A model generated the notes under the pieces. The model saw only the letters and a list, made by a program, of their open reading frames with translations. It ran no database searches and was not told the DNA's origin. A program made the translations under genes and the position numbers. A stretch of 64,000 nucleotides of DNA from Inia geoffrensis (lineage: Eukaryota; Chordata; Mammalia; Artiodactyla; Iniidae), in NCBI GenBank assembly GCA_036417435.1, contig CM070901.1:9708001-9772000 (forward strand), read 5' to 3'. Position 1 is the first letter of the stretch, and the number at the start of each line of letters is the position of its first letter. This document shows, one piece after another, positions 12,771 to 25,424 of the stretch.

Positions 12771-14754
12771 TAGTTGAAAAACTGCATCAACAAGTGCCAG
12801 AAGCAGTGTTGATCTCTGGCAAAAGATACCATCATATGTAGCACGACAGCTGCAGCTGGTCTACTGTTTGCTTAAGTTCATGATAACTTATTATCACCCT
12901 CATGATCCATTTTTTGGAAGCCATATTGATGTGATGAATGAGGATCTGGTGGGGACATCGCTCCTACTACTTTTAAAACTAATATTTATAACTCCACCAT
13001 GATGCAGTATTGTCTCTTATTTACTATCATGGTTAATGGGGATGGTTCTAGAAACTTTGACTTGACTTTTTGTATCATAATGACTGTTTTTCCACTGACC
13101 AGAGACGTTTAGCTATCTGATAAGTTTATCTAGTTCAATGGCATGCTCTGAGAACAGGGAAGCAAATGCAGCATGCATCCGCAGGCTCATAGTATCCCTT
13201 GCCAGCTGGACAGGAGCGAGGACTTCGTTTCTCACTGGCATCCCTGAGTCCCCACACTAATAGGAGTGGTGATGACATCTGTGTTGACGTTTGTCTCAGC
13301 TTAGAGCTATGTCCATTAGCTCTCAAAACACTAGGTAATTCCCTTTCCCACTGTTCTGTTTAAGTAATAAATATTGGGGATACATTTACCATATATACTT
13401 GTGATGGAATTTCATGGCCCTCCCTCCGTGGAGCTCAGTTTTTGATTTAATTGTGGACTCTGGATCTGAGGTTTGACTCAGTTTTGGAAACTGGTAGAGG
13501 GTTTGTGTTTTTCTGTTGTGGGGTCTGACTTCAGTCTTCTGCTCACCCATTCTTGATTTATTTTGTGCTTGTTAAAAACCAAACAATATCCTCACTGAAT
13601 GGCTCCTCAATTATGTTGCCCTTAGGAGCATCATATTCTATAAGTCATTGATGTAGATCCTTCAAGTTTAGGATCCTAGTTGCTGCTTAGACACTGTTGC
13701 TTATTAGGGAACTAAAGCCCACATTACCTCTGACACGACCTGGTGGTCCCTGCTATTCTAGAATACTATCATGCATAGAAATACTATAGAGCCCAGTTCC
13801 ACGGCAGCATCTCATAGCATTGAGCCTTCCTACACAGAACCACCACCATTTTCTAAACTATGTCACCATCTACCTCATTAGCACATTCTTTGCTGCTTTA
13901 GTGGAGGAAGTGTCTTGGGCCCTCCCAGGGAACACAGCCACTAGTGGGATCTCTAGTGTCAGGTAATAAATCCACTAAGACGTGCTCATCTCTCTGGGCC
14001 TCCTGGTCTCTACCTGAGTAATTTCTCAAGGCTGTTCCAGCATCTCCAACAAATTTACCACAGGCAACCATCATGTCCAAGATTCTGAGAACCATCTCAG
14101 CAAACTGATAAAACTGTCTACAGATATCTTTGCCAGGAAATTAAATATTGAGTCATTGGAGACTCAGGAGAGACTCCTCCCGTATCAATCATTTCTTCCT
14201 GTGTCCAGTCTTATACTTCACCACCCTGCTGGCTGAGAGGGCTCGGGGGAAACAGGATCCATCTGAGCTTCTCAAGCATTCAACTAAATGCTCCCAGCCT
14301 TGGTCTCACTCCTTCTCCATCAGGGCCCTCCCTTTAGTGTAGGTGACCTGCCAAAGTGTGTATTCAGTCTCCTTTGTTTCTCCAAGATCCTTAAGACCTA
14401 CTCCTAGACAAAATTAATCAGTGCAACGTGTCCTCAAGCTGCCCAAGAAAAAAATCTTTTCAAATGTTGCTACTTGATCGTTGGCTGCCTTGAGCCTCTC
14501 GTTGTTCTGTAATGAAGGTTTCTAGAGCAGGGAACTTCACAATTCTTAGAGTAACCTTTGTCCTCACATCGTTAAGTGCTACCTCTACCTCATCCCAGTC
14601 CAGAAGAAATGAGAGTTTAAAGAAGTGTGATGCTACAGCATGCCAGGCCTTGCTATGTCCCCAGTAATGTGGTCTCTGTTGTTATCTGACAGCAAGAGGA
14701 CTGATTCCAGAATATTTTCTTTAGGGGCCACTTCAAGAACTAACTTTCTCAGAT

Positions 14755-15030
14755 CTGTTCCCGCAAAAGCAGACCTAAGGGAAAGACATGCTTGTAAGTA
14801 TTTCATATGGGAGATGATCCCAGGAAACATACCCAAAGAAGTAAGGACTGTGAATTAAGAGTGGAAAGCCGGGCTTCCCTGGTGGCACAGTGGTTGAGGG
14901 TCCGCCTGCCGATGCAGGGGACACAGGTTCGTGCCCCAGTCCGGGAGGATCCCACATGCCGCGGAGCCTGTGCGTCCAGAGCCTGTGCTGCACAATGGGA
15001 GAGGCCACAACAGTAAGAGGCCTGCATACC

Positions 15031-15061
<31 letters not shown>

Positions 15062-15330
15062 TGGGAAGCCAATAATGGAGTTGCTATAAAGTGCGTTACC
15101 TTTGTGGGAAGCTGGGGTTCAATACTGCTGGGAACTTTCTGAGCAGTACTGGTCCCCCCTGTCCCACCAGAGGTTGAGGAGGCTGAGTCGTTTATTCATT
15201 GTCCCGCTTTCTCCATTGTTTGAAGATCATCCCCAGGAGATAATTCCTGGATGAAGTGCAACAATTTTCTCTAGTGCCAGGGAAAGCCCTAAGTCAGAGA
15301 AGGGTGAGGCAGACACTTAAGGTGAGAAGC
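14755..15330 (-). repeat. MLT2-like LTR (5' LTR of the ERVL remnant)
   Basis: This is the upstream LTR in the minus orientation and the better preserved of the pair. It is split by a SINE at 14871-15056 flanked by an AAGAGTGGAAAGCC / AAGAGTGGGAAGCC duplication. Removing the SINE gives one continuous LTR. Confidence 0.6.
14871..15056 (+). mobile_element. CHR-type SINE, short subfamily, internal deletion
   Basis: Complete head and poly(A) tail, with a 14-bp target duplication (14857-14870 and 15057-15070, one mismatch). About 33 bases are missing between GCCGCGGAGC and CTGTGCGTCC compared with the sister copies. The loss falls between two short GAGC repeats. Confidence 0.93.
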
Positions 15331-15974
15331 TGTCACTGTGTCTGGAGTTGCAGCAAGAGATAAACATAAAGAGGATGTCCTGATATGAGGTGGGGCTTCA
15401 CCAATGTTCTGTGTATTTATTGAAATGATGTTGCCACTGCTCAAAGCTTTTTGCAAATCTTCATTTACACCTGCCCTTAGTGTCTTTGGAATGGGCTATG
15501 CTCAAGGGACCAGAAAGTGCCTCTCATGTGCTGGGAAGAATGGATCTCATTACACCTGAGTTAAGAACTTTTACTTGTATAAAAAGTAAAGGTTTTCCCC
15601 CCAAAGCCTCTTCCTAAGTCCATTTGTTTAAAGTGGCCAACTGACTGACTATTGTCAGGAATATGTAACTCAGTTTTACACTGGTGTATAATTGTGTTTT
15701 ATACTCTGGAAGCTTTTAAGTTGAAAGTTTACAAGCAGAGAAATCTATCTACCTATTTTTTAATGTGCTTTTCATGTGTGAAGTGGGCTTTCAAGGGCTC
15801 AGCTTGAATCAAAAAGGAAAAAAAAATGGGAACCCTAAAGTCCCTGGAATATTTCTTACCTTTAAAAAGCGTTAACTGAGAAAAGTAGGAAAAAGGAAAA
15901 AAATCACAGATATTGATCGATATTCTGTATTAAAAAAGTAAAAGAAATAATAAGCCAATTAAAATGTAAAATCT

Positions 15975-16164
15975 GGGCTTCCCTGGTGGCGCAGTGGTTG
16001 AGAGTCCGCCTGCCGACGCAGGGGACGCGGGTTCGTGCCCCGGTCCGGGAAGATCCCACATGCCGCGGAGCGGCTGGGCCCGTGAGCCGTGGCCACTGAG
16101 CCTGCGTGTCCGGAGCCTGTGCTCCGCAGCGGGAGAGGCCACAACAGTGAGAGGCCCGCGTACC

Positions 16165-16199
<35 letters not shown>
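15975..16199 (+). mobile_element. CHR-type SINE, short subfamily, with long poly(A)
   Basis: Near-consensus copy that keeps most CpGs, followed by 33 A residues and then an (AT)n tract. A possible short duplication is TAAAATCT before the element and TAAAACCT after the AT tract, which would make the AT tract part of the inserted tail. Confidence 0.93.

Positions 16200-16229
<30 letters not shown>
16199..16229. repeat. (AT)n microsatellite grown from a SINE tail
   Basis: About 15 uninterrupted AT units directly follow the poly(A) of the SINE at 15975-16199. Confidence 0.95.
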
Positions 16230-16233
<4 letters not shown>

Positions 16234-17094
16234 CTAATATATTTTCTGATTTTTAAAAATTTCCTCCTAACATGAAAAAAATAAAAGTTTGCCCACCTTT
16301 TTAAGCTCACAGCCTCGCACTCATCACTGAAGTGTTTCTTGTAGGCAGAGAAAACTACACTCCTGAAAGCTTTGTCACTAGCTGGCCACTCCCTAGAAAT
16401 ACAGTTTCAGGAGTTGCTTTGAGGAGGGAATAGGTGTGCAAGAGCATTACCATCCCGAGTATTTACTGCCGTGTTGCCATTTGCAATAACCTCCCAGCTA
16501 GATGCTCTGTTGTGACTTCTCCTGAACTGAGTATAGCCTCTGCACAACAGCGAAAATTATATTCCTCAAATATCTCCCATGTTGGAAACCTGTTTTAACA
16601 TCCTGTTGCTTTTTCCTTTCAGTATAAAACTGCATCATGGGCACATTAATATTTTCTATTATCAGTGCATCTTTGATTTCGTTGTGAGTTTTTAATTAAT
16701 AGGTCATTAAAATCAATGCTTCTCTGCCTCAGATTCCCATCAACTTTTTAAAGCGATGAGTCTTATCTCTCACTAGAGTTCATAATGATATCTCTATTCT
16801 AGATAAGTTAATCTTCCTACGTTTTTGTTATGGCTCTCAGTCAGGCAAACTTTCCTCCCACTGGCGATGTCTTTCTCCCTTCTCTCTGTTTATTTAAGCC
16901 CTATATACCCTTTAATATCCAATTAAAGTGCCATTTTTTTAAAGAAAGTCTTCCCAAATGAAGGGCATCATCTGGTAACATGGCCTTTACCTGAAGTCAA
17001 AGCTTTTGGAAATACCCCTCGGAGATTAACTCTATGGCTGCCTTGTTTTACTCTTATTTTAAACTCTTGCATTATTTAATGCCACAGTCAAAAA

Positions 17095-17315
17095 ATTCAA
17101 CAAGCACACATATGAATATATGCCTGGTAGTTTCATATATATTTTATTTAGCCCTCACAAAATACACACAAGAAATGTGTGATTATTTTTATCTTTCAAG
17201 GGAATAAATTATTCATTAATAGAATAATGTCCCCAAGCCACACAACTGATTAATTTCAGAAAGTTTAAGAGATTCGCAGATCTCTGACTCTAACTATAAT
17301 GTGCTCTTTTTATAT
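17095..17315 (-). repeat. MIR SINE remnant
   Basis: Decayed similarity to the MIR core in reverse orientation: TTTATTTAGCCCTCACAA, then CCCCAAGCCACACAACTGAT, then TCTCTGACTCTAACTATAAT, in the correct order for MIR. Confidence 0.55.
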
Positions 17316-20300
17316 GAAGGCTACCATTTTTTTCCCAATATATTCTAAGTTACTAAAAAAACAGGCCTATGTCTGATGCATTTTTATGATCCACTACACT
17401 TTCCCGAGTACCTTGCAAACAACAGAAACAAAATACATACTTGTTGACTGAAATTCATCAGGCAGCCCTCTCTCCTAGAATATCCACCTTTCTGAACAAC
17501 CCTTAACTAGCTCCTATGCATCAGCCAGAAGAGTTGACTGAGAAGAGGGGCTGGAGTTGGGTGTTTTTCTACACCCAGGTCAGTGGGTTAGACTCTGGTA
17601 AAATAGCTTCCTTTCACAACAGGCCTTGTGAAGGAGAACAGAAAGGAGAAGGAGAACAGAAAGCTCTGGGCATATTTCGAAATGGTTATATTACCCCACT
17701 CCCTGCTGGAAGTGCTAGGGAATTATTCTGTGATCTTCACAGTCAGAACCTTGTAAGGCAAAATTTGGGAGCTCCTCTAAGACTGGTCTCCTTTGGAGTT
17801 TTTAACTCTCGAGCTAGTCTACACTGAGCCTCCAGCCATCAGTCAATTATGGTTTAAAATGTTCTTATTGGTATTGGCTCCAGAAGCTATGGGCTTCTGC
17901 TCCTGGTAAGCTGTGATTGTCTGTATGCATCTGTCTGTCTAGTTTTCAGGGCAGCAGTTTGCCCTGTCACCTCAATTCTGATGGATCTAAGAATAGTTGT
18001 TGATTTCAGTTTGCTCAGTTTTTTTTATTGTTATGAGGGGAAGTGATGACTTGCAGGCTCTTTATATGTCAGGTTGGAAACCAAAAGTCATATTTATAAA
18101 TACTTTGCCAAGTTATTGGATCTTCATTGCTTTCTCATTCACCTCCTATGTCTCTGGAGCAACCAAGACTAAAATGATACGAGTCACATAATCTCAAAAA
18201 AAAAAGGGGGGGGGGTAGGGAGAGGGGAATTGCTGAGAACTAAAGAGGGAAGAAAAAGAGGTGAAATTTGAAAAAGTTAACCTCCTCATTATTCTACTTG
18301 AATTGTTAAATTCTATTTTCAGGATGATAAGTTTAAGATATGACGTCTAACATCATGCAGTTTGTCCAGTACACCCCAAAACTTAGAGGCCTTGCTCTCA
18401 AGAAATTTGTTTAAAAGTTATTTCCTAGAATAGAACAGTGGATACTCTTCTGCCCCTTGAATGAAGGGAATCTACATTTTTTTTTATCATTAACATTATC
18501 TGCTTTACTTAATCACACAATTACTCTTATAAAAATAATCTCACAATTTATTGTACTTTTTTATATTTCTGATACTCTTTTAGTAATGACAACTAATAGG
18601 TAAATAAATGAAATTATTTTTATTGAGCAAAGAGAATAATATGTAAATTTTGATTTTCCACTTTATTGGTGCAAAACAAAATATCAGAACAGTCGGAGTA
18701 AATGTCACCATGCTTTTGGCTTTAGTATCTCTTTCCCTTACATCATCTTTAGGAATGACAGTCTGCTTCCAGTGAATTCTCCCTTACATCTGTAAATATG
18801 ATCACTGTTTTTGAAATTGAAAAAGGAGAGTAAAATCAACCAGAGAACTGACATATAACCTTCCACTAGGGAGAAGTTAATAGCTATATCTGGGAAATTT
18901 TTCTTCAGAAAAAAAAAAAAATTACACCACAAGAGATGATTTATATAACTAAATTAGATTAAACACAAATATACTATAATGAAAAGAAAAATGTGTAAAG
19001 ATAACTGAATGAGGGAAAAGAAATTTTTATTTAACCCAGATGGTCTGGGGGATTTTCTGAACCAATTGAGAAGCTCCTATAAGCAGTTTAGCCTTTCTTA
19101 TAACATGTATTTTATGCCCTAGCACTGCTGTTCACATTCTCCAAACACACCCTGACTCTATTCTAGGTGATAAATGCTGTTTATTGTATTTGCAGTGTTT
19201 GACATTGTGAACATTTTTCTCCTCTTTGCTTCAGTCCCTTGAGGACCAGGCAAAGACTCCACTATTTCTATACATCATATTCTTTTCACCTTCATCTGAC
19301 AATTGAGTTTTGTTCCACACATATCCTACCAAATGGGAAGGTCGTTACAGTTATGGAATGGCACTTTTAAAGTCTGTTTCCACTAGATGCAAAGACATCT
19401 ACCTACTTATTTTTCCAATCGAGTTTTTCATTTATCACATTTTTTTTGTTTTGCTTGGATGGAATTTAGATCTCTATAAATGAAGTTAAAAAAATGTTCC
19501 CAAAGGAGTAATTATTTTAACCTGTGAGAAGAAACATATCCTATTAGATACCACTCGATCAATTTCTTGAGCCAAAGAGAATCTAGAATGAACTGTAACT
19601 AGCTAATTATACTTATCTAATAGAGTGATGAGTGTGATAACCCCATTATTTTAATGGGGTTAGAGCTTTTTTAAAAATAAAAAAAATCTACATAGTTTCT
19701 TAACATTTGGGAAAAGATAAGATGTGTAATATTTGAATTTGTAGACTTCACTGCTGGAGGAAATTAGAAACCAGAAATCTTATCTGTCCACTTAATATTT
19801 TCCTGGGTTTCCGGGGAATATTAAACATAATAAAATGCATCTTTTTGAAATGTACTTAGGTAATTTATGTTTTAAGTTGTTAACAAGTTAAGGCAATCTG
19901 ATGACTTTTTCCAAATAGTATATAATGCACAAAAGGACATTTAAAATGAAAGAAAAAGAAACAGAAAGAAGGAAGGGTGAAGGAAAAACCTTCTACTGGA
20001 GCAAACCTAAGGGTTACGATTGGGAGACATACTTTTGGTTGTATTTCCCCACTAAATTGACCTATCAGTCTCAAATTTTTTGGAATAAACCAAAGGCATC
20101 TTGAGAGATATTGAAAAGTAAAGCTTGAAAAAGTATGGGGGAAAGAAAATATATTTTAAAAACGATAACATTTTAAAAGCTATAAATGACAAATGGCAGT
20201 TAAGTGTCAAACATGGCTATCTTTTTGATTAATTTGAACTTAGGAACTTATTTATCAAAGCTAAATGTATAAATTATTCCTTCTTTCATAATTGCTGTAG

Positions 20301-20949
20301 CCACAAATTATAGACAATGCCAATGACAGAGATATTCAAGTTAGTGATGGTATTTGAACTAAGTTATCCAAATAGGGTGAAGGTATCAGAAGGCATGATT
20401 TATTTGCTACCAAACTTGTTCTTCAAGCACCTTTATCCTGGATGAAAGAGAAAGAAGGCAACACAAAACAAAAAAAACAAAAACAGTACATAAAATAGCA
20501 ATACTAATAATTTTTTAAAAAGAAAGAAGACATTCAAATCCACTGAAAACAAAGAATAAGAAGTATCTATGAGATAGAAACCAGAGGCAACTATTCCTAT
20601 ATCAGAGCTCTTTGGCATAGTTGTAGGGAAACACAATGACCACAGTGACCACCAATAGTGGTCATTATATTCTCTTCCAATCTGAAATAAAACACCCTAA
20701 CTGGAGGTCCACCACTGGAGGCTTACCCCCATTCACCAGTGGTGTGGCCTGGCTGAAATGAATGCTGCACTAACCAACATTTGATAAGCCAGATTGATTT
20801 ATCCATGGAAATTTCTTTCTGAAATGGTGCTTCTCTGTTCATTTGGCACCTCTATTTCTGTGTTTGTTAGCAGACTACAAATACAAGGTGTACTTTTACC
20901 AGCACTGTGTGAAATTTTCCGTTGCTCTTTACCTACACAGTTGGTTGAG

Positions 20950-22760
20950 TCTTTATTTTTAGCCTTATTTCAAGGGATGCACACATGTATATGGCATTGC
21001 CTTTTTAATTTGCATTTTGCTGATGACAAATGACCTTGAACTTTTCTTATATGTTTACTGATCATTTGGGTACCATCTACCATGTTTGTATGTTCATGAT
21101 GCTTGTCTTTTTTTTTTTTTTTTTTTTTGGTATTGGGTTTTTAGTCATATAGAGTTCTTCCTTTCTTTTTTTAAAAAAAAGTATATTCTGGATGTTAGCA
21201 CATTAGTCTTTATGTATCAAAAGTGTTTTCCCTACACGTTGGCTTGCCTTTTCACTCTCATATAGGTTCTTAGAATGAACAGAATTTTAATTTTAATTTC
21301 CACCAATATATCAATATTTATTTTGATTAATCCTGTTTCTGTCATGCTTAAAGTATATTTCTTTATCCCAAGGGCATGAGGATATTCTCCTTCCTATATT
21401 ATGTCTAGGAGCTTTATTGTTTTACCTGTCACATTTAGATGTACACTGAACCTGGCATTGATTTTTGTTTATAGTTGAATGTTGAACTTTTTTAAAAAAT
21501 TGATATTCAATAAAAAGGACTTTTATGGTCTTTTTAGTCTGTAACTTTAGACTACTTGTCTCTGTGTTAATACCATGATATTTTATTTATTATAGCTCTT
21601 TAATAAGTTAATATCTGGTAGATATTTTCCACCTAACTTGTTCTTTTTCGGAGCGTCTTGGCTCTTGGCTTTTCATATTTCTATACAAAGGTTAAGAGCT
21701 CCTTGTTAATTATCATAAAAATATTTTTCTGGGGCTTCAGTTGTGAGTGTTTTATTGTTTGTTTGTTTGTTTTTTTGCGGTACGCGGGCCTCCCACTGTT
21801 GTGGCCCCTCCCGTTGTGGACCACAGGCTCCAGACGCACAGGCTCAGCAGCCATGGCTCACAGGCCCAGCTGCTCCGCGGCATGTGGGATCTTCCCGGAC
21901 CGGGGCACGACGGACTCTCAACCACTGCGCCACCAGGGAAGACCTGTGAGTGTTTTTTTAACCTTTGGACTAATTTGGGGAAAAATTATATTTTCAGGAT
22001 AGTACATCTTATAATCCATAAACATGATGTGTCTCTATTCATTTAGGATTTTTCAATTTCTCACTGCAGTGTTTTGTAGTCTTCGGTGTGTAAGTCCTGA
22101 ACTTTTTTCAATTGATTTATAGCTAGATATTTGATATATTGATGTATTATTAAATTGTACCTTTGAAATTTTTATGTTCCTAATGATTGATTCTAATAAA
22201 TACAAAAATTTATTTTTGTAAATTGAAGTTATATCAAGAACACTCCTGCACCCTCTTATAAATAATAATTAATCCTTACTTGGAAGGTATATTACAATAT
22301 TTCACTGTGATTGTGTTTTGTCTGTAGCTCTTTTATTCAGTCTCTATTTCTTTATACTTTCTGAGGCTGAGTTATTAACAGCATAAGAAGTTAAGATTTT
22401 TATAATACACTGGTGAATTAAAACTGTCACCCACCGCTATAAAATCTCTCACTGTATTCTGTGTTTACTTTGAAGTCTGTTTTATGAAATAGTAACATAG
22501 CTACTGCATCTTTATTTTGGTTAGTTTTTGTCAGTTGTTTTTTCTCATGCTTTTACAGTTTACATTTCTCTGCTTTATATTTAAGGTGTATCTCTCCAAA
22601 GCAGCATATATTTGGTTTTTTAAAAAATTCCAATCTAGCATTCTTTATTGCAATATTTAATTTGTTCTCATTTATTTACATTTAATATAATTATTGATAT
22701 ATTTGGGTTTAAATTTACCATGTTACTATTTTTCTCTATTTGTATTGCCTTTTTTTATAT
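20950..22760 (-). mobile_element. Old L1 (L1M-type) fragment with internal deletion
   Basis: Read on the minus strand from 22760 downward, it begins with ORF2 endonuclease sequence (an ACCAAATATATGCTGC block and an ATACACCTTAAATATAAAGC block). It then jumps to late reverse-transcriptase/3' ORF2 sequence and runs to a 3' region near 20950. All frames are destroyed. A SINE sits inside at 21754-21944. Confidence 0.65.
21754..21944 (-). mobile_element. CHR-type SINE, short subfamily, B-box deleted
   Basis: Reverse-orientation copy with a 12-bp perfect target duplication, TGTGAGTGTTTT, at 21742-21753 and 21945-21956. About 25 bases are missing between CGGGGCACGA and CGGACTCTC, which removes part of the promoter B-box region present in the other copies. 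Confidence 0.94.
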
Positions 22761-24137
22761 TTTCTTTTTTTCTTTTCAGCTTTTTGTTTAAACTATGTAT
22801 TTTTAACAATTTTGTTTTCCCCTTCCATTACCATAGTTATTACATATTTCTTTACCATTTTAATCGTGAGTAGACTACTTGAATCATATTTCATATCCAG
22901 TAGCACCTGTGCTACTATAGTATAGTGAGGCTTTGATCTCAGTATGGGGAGGAGGACCTCTTACTTGCTGCTCTATAGTGGCTGCTCCTTATATCTGCTC
23001 TGTCTTTTTAAAAATTCTCTTTACTTCTTCTTAACCAACTTCTCATTTCCCCAATCCCCATTGCCATTAATTATTACTTATACTTAATGTTCTCTATTCA
23101 AATTATTATGTAGTTTCTGTGTCTCAGAACTGATTTATAACTGACTTTCTGTGATCTTTCTTTAAAATATTTTTAAAAACAAGAGTTTTGGTTTTTAGAG
23201 CAGTTTTAGGTTCACAGCAAAATTGAGCAGTAAGTACAGAGCTTTCCCATGCACTGCCCCCTCTCACACATGCATAGCCTTCCACATTAATCTCCCACAC
23301 TAGTACATTTTTTACAGTGGATGAACTGACGTTGACACACTGTTATCACCTGAAGTCAACAGTTTACATCTGGGTTCACTCTTGATGTTGTACATTCTGT
23401 GGGTTTTGACAAACACGTGAGGACGTGTATCTAACTGTAGAGTCACACAGGATAGTTTAACTGTCCTAAAAATTTCCTGTGCTCTGCCTATTTATTCTTA
23501 CCTTCCCCCAAATCCCTGGTAACCACTGATCTCTTTACTGTCTCCATAGTTTTGCCTTTTCCAGAATGTCATATAGTTGGAATCATACTGTATATAGCCT
23601 TCTCAGATTGGCTTCTTCCACTTGGCCATATAAATTTAAGATTCCTCCACATCTTTTTGTAGTTTGATAGCTCATTTCTTTTTAGTACTAAGTACAATTC
23701 CATGTCTGGATTTACCATAGTTTATTTATCCTTACCTACTCTCCTATAAACATCTGTATATAGGTTTTTGTGTGAACGTAAGTTTTCAGTTCCTTTGGGT
23801 AAATACCAAGGAGATGATTGCTGAATAGTAGGTAAGAGAATGTTTAGTTTTGTAAGATAATGGCAAACTGTGTCTTCCAAAGTGGGAGTACCATTTTTCA
23901 TTCCCACCAAAATTTACTGATGGTTTCTCTTGCTCTACATCCTTGCTAACATTTGGGGTCATCAGTGTTTTGGATTTTAGCCTTTGTAATAGGTGTGTAG
24001 TAGTATCTCATTGTTGTATTTTGCAAATCCTTGATGACATATGATGTTGAATATCTTTCCATATGCTTATTTGTCATCTGTATTTGGTGAGTTGTCTGTT
24101 GAGAACTTTTGCTCATTTTTTAATTGGGTTGTTCATT

Positions 24138-24349
24138 TTTTTTTTTTTTTTTTTTTGTGGTACACGGGCCTCTCACTGTTGTGGCCTCTCCCATTGAGGA
24201 GCACAAGCTCTGGACGCTCAGGCTCAGCAGCCATGGCTCACGGGCCCAGCCGCTTCGCGGCATGTGGGATCTTCCCGGACCGGGGCACGAACATGTGTCC
24301 CCTGCATTGGCAGGCAGACCCTCAACCACTGTGCCACCAGGGAAGCCCT
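24138..24349 (-). mobile_element. CHR-type SINE, short subfamily
   Basis: Full-length reverse-orientation copy with poly(T) at its left end and CCACCAGGGAAGCCC at its right end. Target duplication is not clear-cut because the flanks are T-rich. It lies inside the old L1-type element. Confidence 0.92.
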
Positions 24350-25204
24350 CCTTTTTTTATTGTTGAATTTTGTGAGTTATTTGCATGGCTTGGGTAACAG
24401 TCTTTTATCAGACATGTCTTTTGCAAACATTTCCTCTGAGTCAGTGCCTTATCTTCTCATTCTTCTGATAGTGCCTTACAGAGCAGAAATTCTAAATTTT
24501 AATGAAGTCCAACTTAATTATTTCTTTCATGGATTATGCCTTCGGGGTTCTATCTGAAAGTCATAGCCAATCTTAATATCATCTAGTTTTTCCCTGTGTT
24601 ATCTTTTAAGCTTTAATATTTTTGCATTTTATGTTTAATTCTGTGATCCATTTTGATCTCCTTTTTGTGAAAGGTATATTTGAGATCATTCTTCATCTCT
24701 TTGAAGAATATTTATTAGTTTTTATATTACATTTGATTTGCTACTGTTGGTTTGTCTCAGTTTTTGTTTGCCCAAATATGTTTGTATCTCAATTTTATCC
24801 TTGATGAATCTATTTCCTGAGGATAGCTTTCTATATATAGTTATTTAACATTAAGACTTTGAGAATATTGCTCCTCTTTAATTTCTGGTTTCCCTTATTT
24901 CTGTTTAGTAGTTAGCTGCCAGTCTGATGCTTTACTGAAGGAAATGTGGGGTTTCTTTTCAACTGCAATTTTTTTTAGACTTTTTTTTCTTTGTCTTTGA
25001 TTTTCAACTGTTCTACTGTGACACAATTAGATTGACTTTTTAAATGATTCTGGCTTGAGATGTACAGAACTATCAACTTTTCCTTAGCTTTGGAAAAATT
25101 CTCAGTTATTATTGCTTCACATATTTTGTATCTCCTGTTTTCTCTCTCCCCTGCTTTTGGTCCTTCAATTAAAATAAGCATTAGAACATGTTACTGTATT
25201 CTTT

Positions 25205-25424
25205 TTTTGTTTGTTTGTTTGTTTGTTTGTTTGCAGTACGCGGGCCTCTCACTGCTGTGGCCTCTCTCGTTGCACAGCACAGGCTCCGGATGCGCAGGCT
25301 CAGCTGCCACGGCTCACGGGCCCAGCCGCTCCGCGGCATGTGGGATCTTCCCGGACCGGGGCATGAACCCGCGTCCCCTGCATTGGCAGGCAGACTCTCA
25401 ACCACTGCGCCACCAGGGAAGCCC
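25205..25424 (-). mobile_element. CHR-type SINE, short subfamily
   Basis: Full-length reverse copy with a (GTTT)n tail and a perfect 15-bp target duplication, GTTACTGTATTCTTT, at 25190-25204 and 25425-25439. Its B-box reads TTCATGCC where the sisters read TTCGTGCC, consistent with CpG decay. Confidence 0.95.

Larger units (their letters stand above)
10015..15330 (-). mobile_element. Ancient ERVL-type (class III) provirus with two MLT2-like LTRs
   Basis: Two related blocks, about 10015-10330 and about 14755-15330, share the order GCAGACCTA, a purine-rich stretch, GGAGTGATCATAGGAA / GGAGATGATCCCAGGAA, then a segment resembling AACTGGGACTCAATCCC / AGCTGGGGTTCAATACT. This is the layout I know from MLT2 LTRs of ERVL elements, in reverse orientation. 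Between them the minus strand holds weak pol-like sequence, including a reverse transcriptase core at 12387-12368 reading YHVDDFML. There are many stops and indels and no usable reading frame. The element is interrupted by SINEs at 10958-11177 and 14871-15056 and by a MER20-like element at 12544-12770. The orientation and the two-LTR reading are inferences. Confidence 0.6.
15331..20940. other. Gene-free stretch with one MIR-like trace
   Basis: Apart from the SINE at 15975 and a MIR-like block at 17095-17315, no gene or clear repeat is recognised. Open frames are short and without family resemblance. A homopolymer junction A10-G9 lies near 18196-18216. Confidence 0.55.

Noticed and set aside
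15930..16310. Open frames of 60-150 codons rich in Arg, Gly, Pro and Ser that recur across the window with near-identical translations
   Set aside because: They are translations of CHR SINE copies in either orientation, extended into the flanks.
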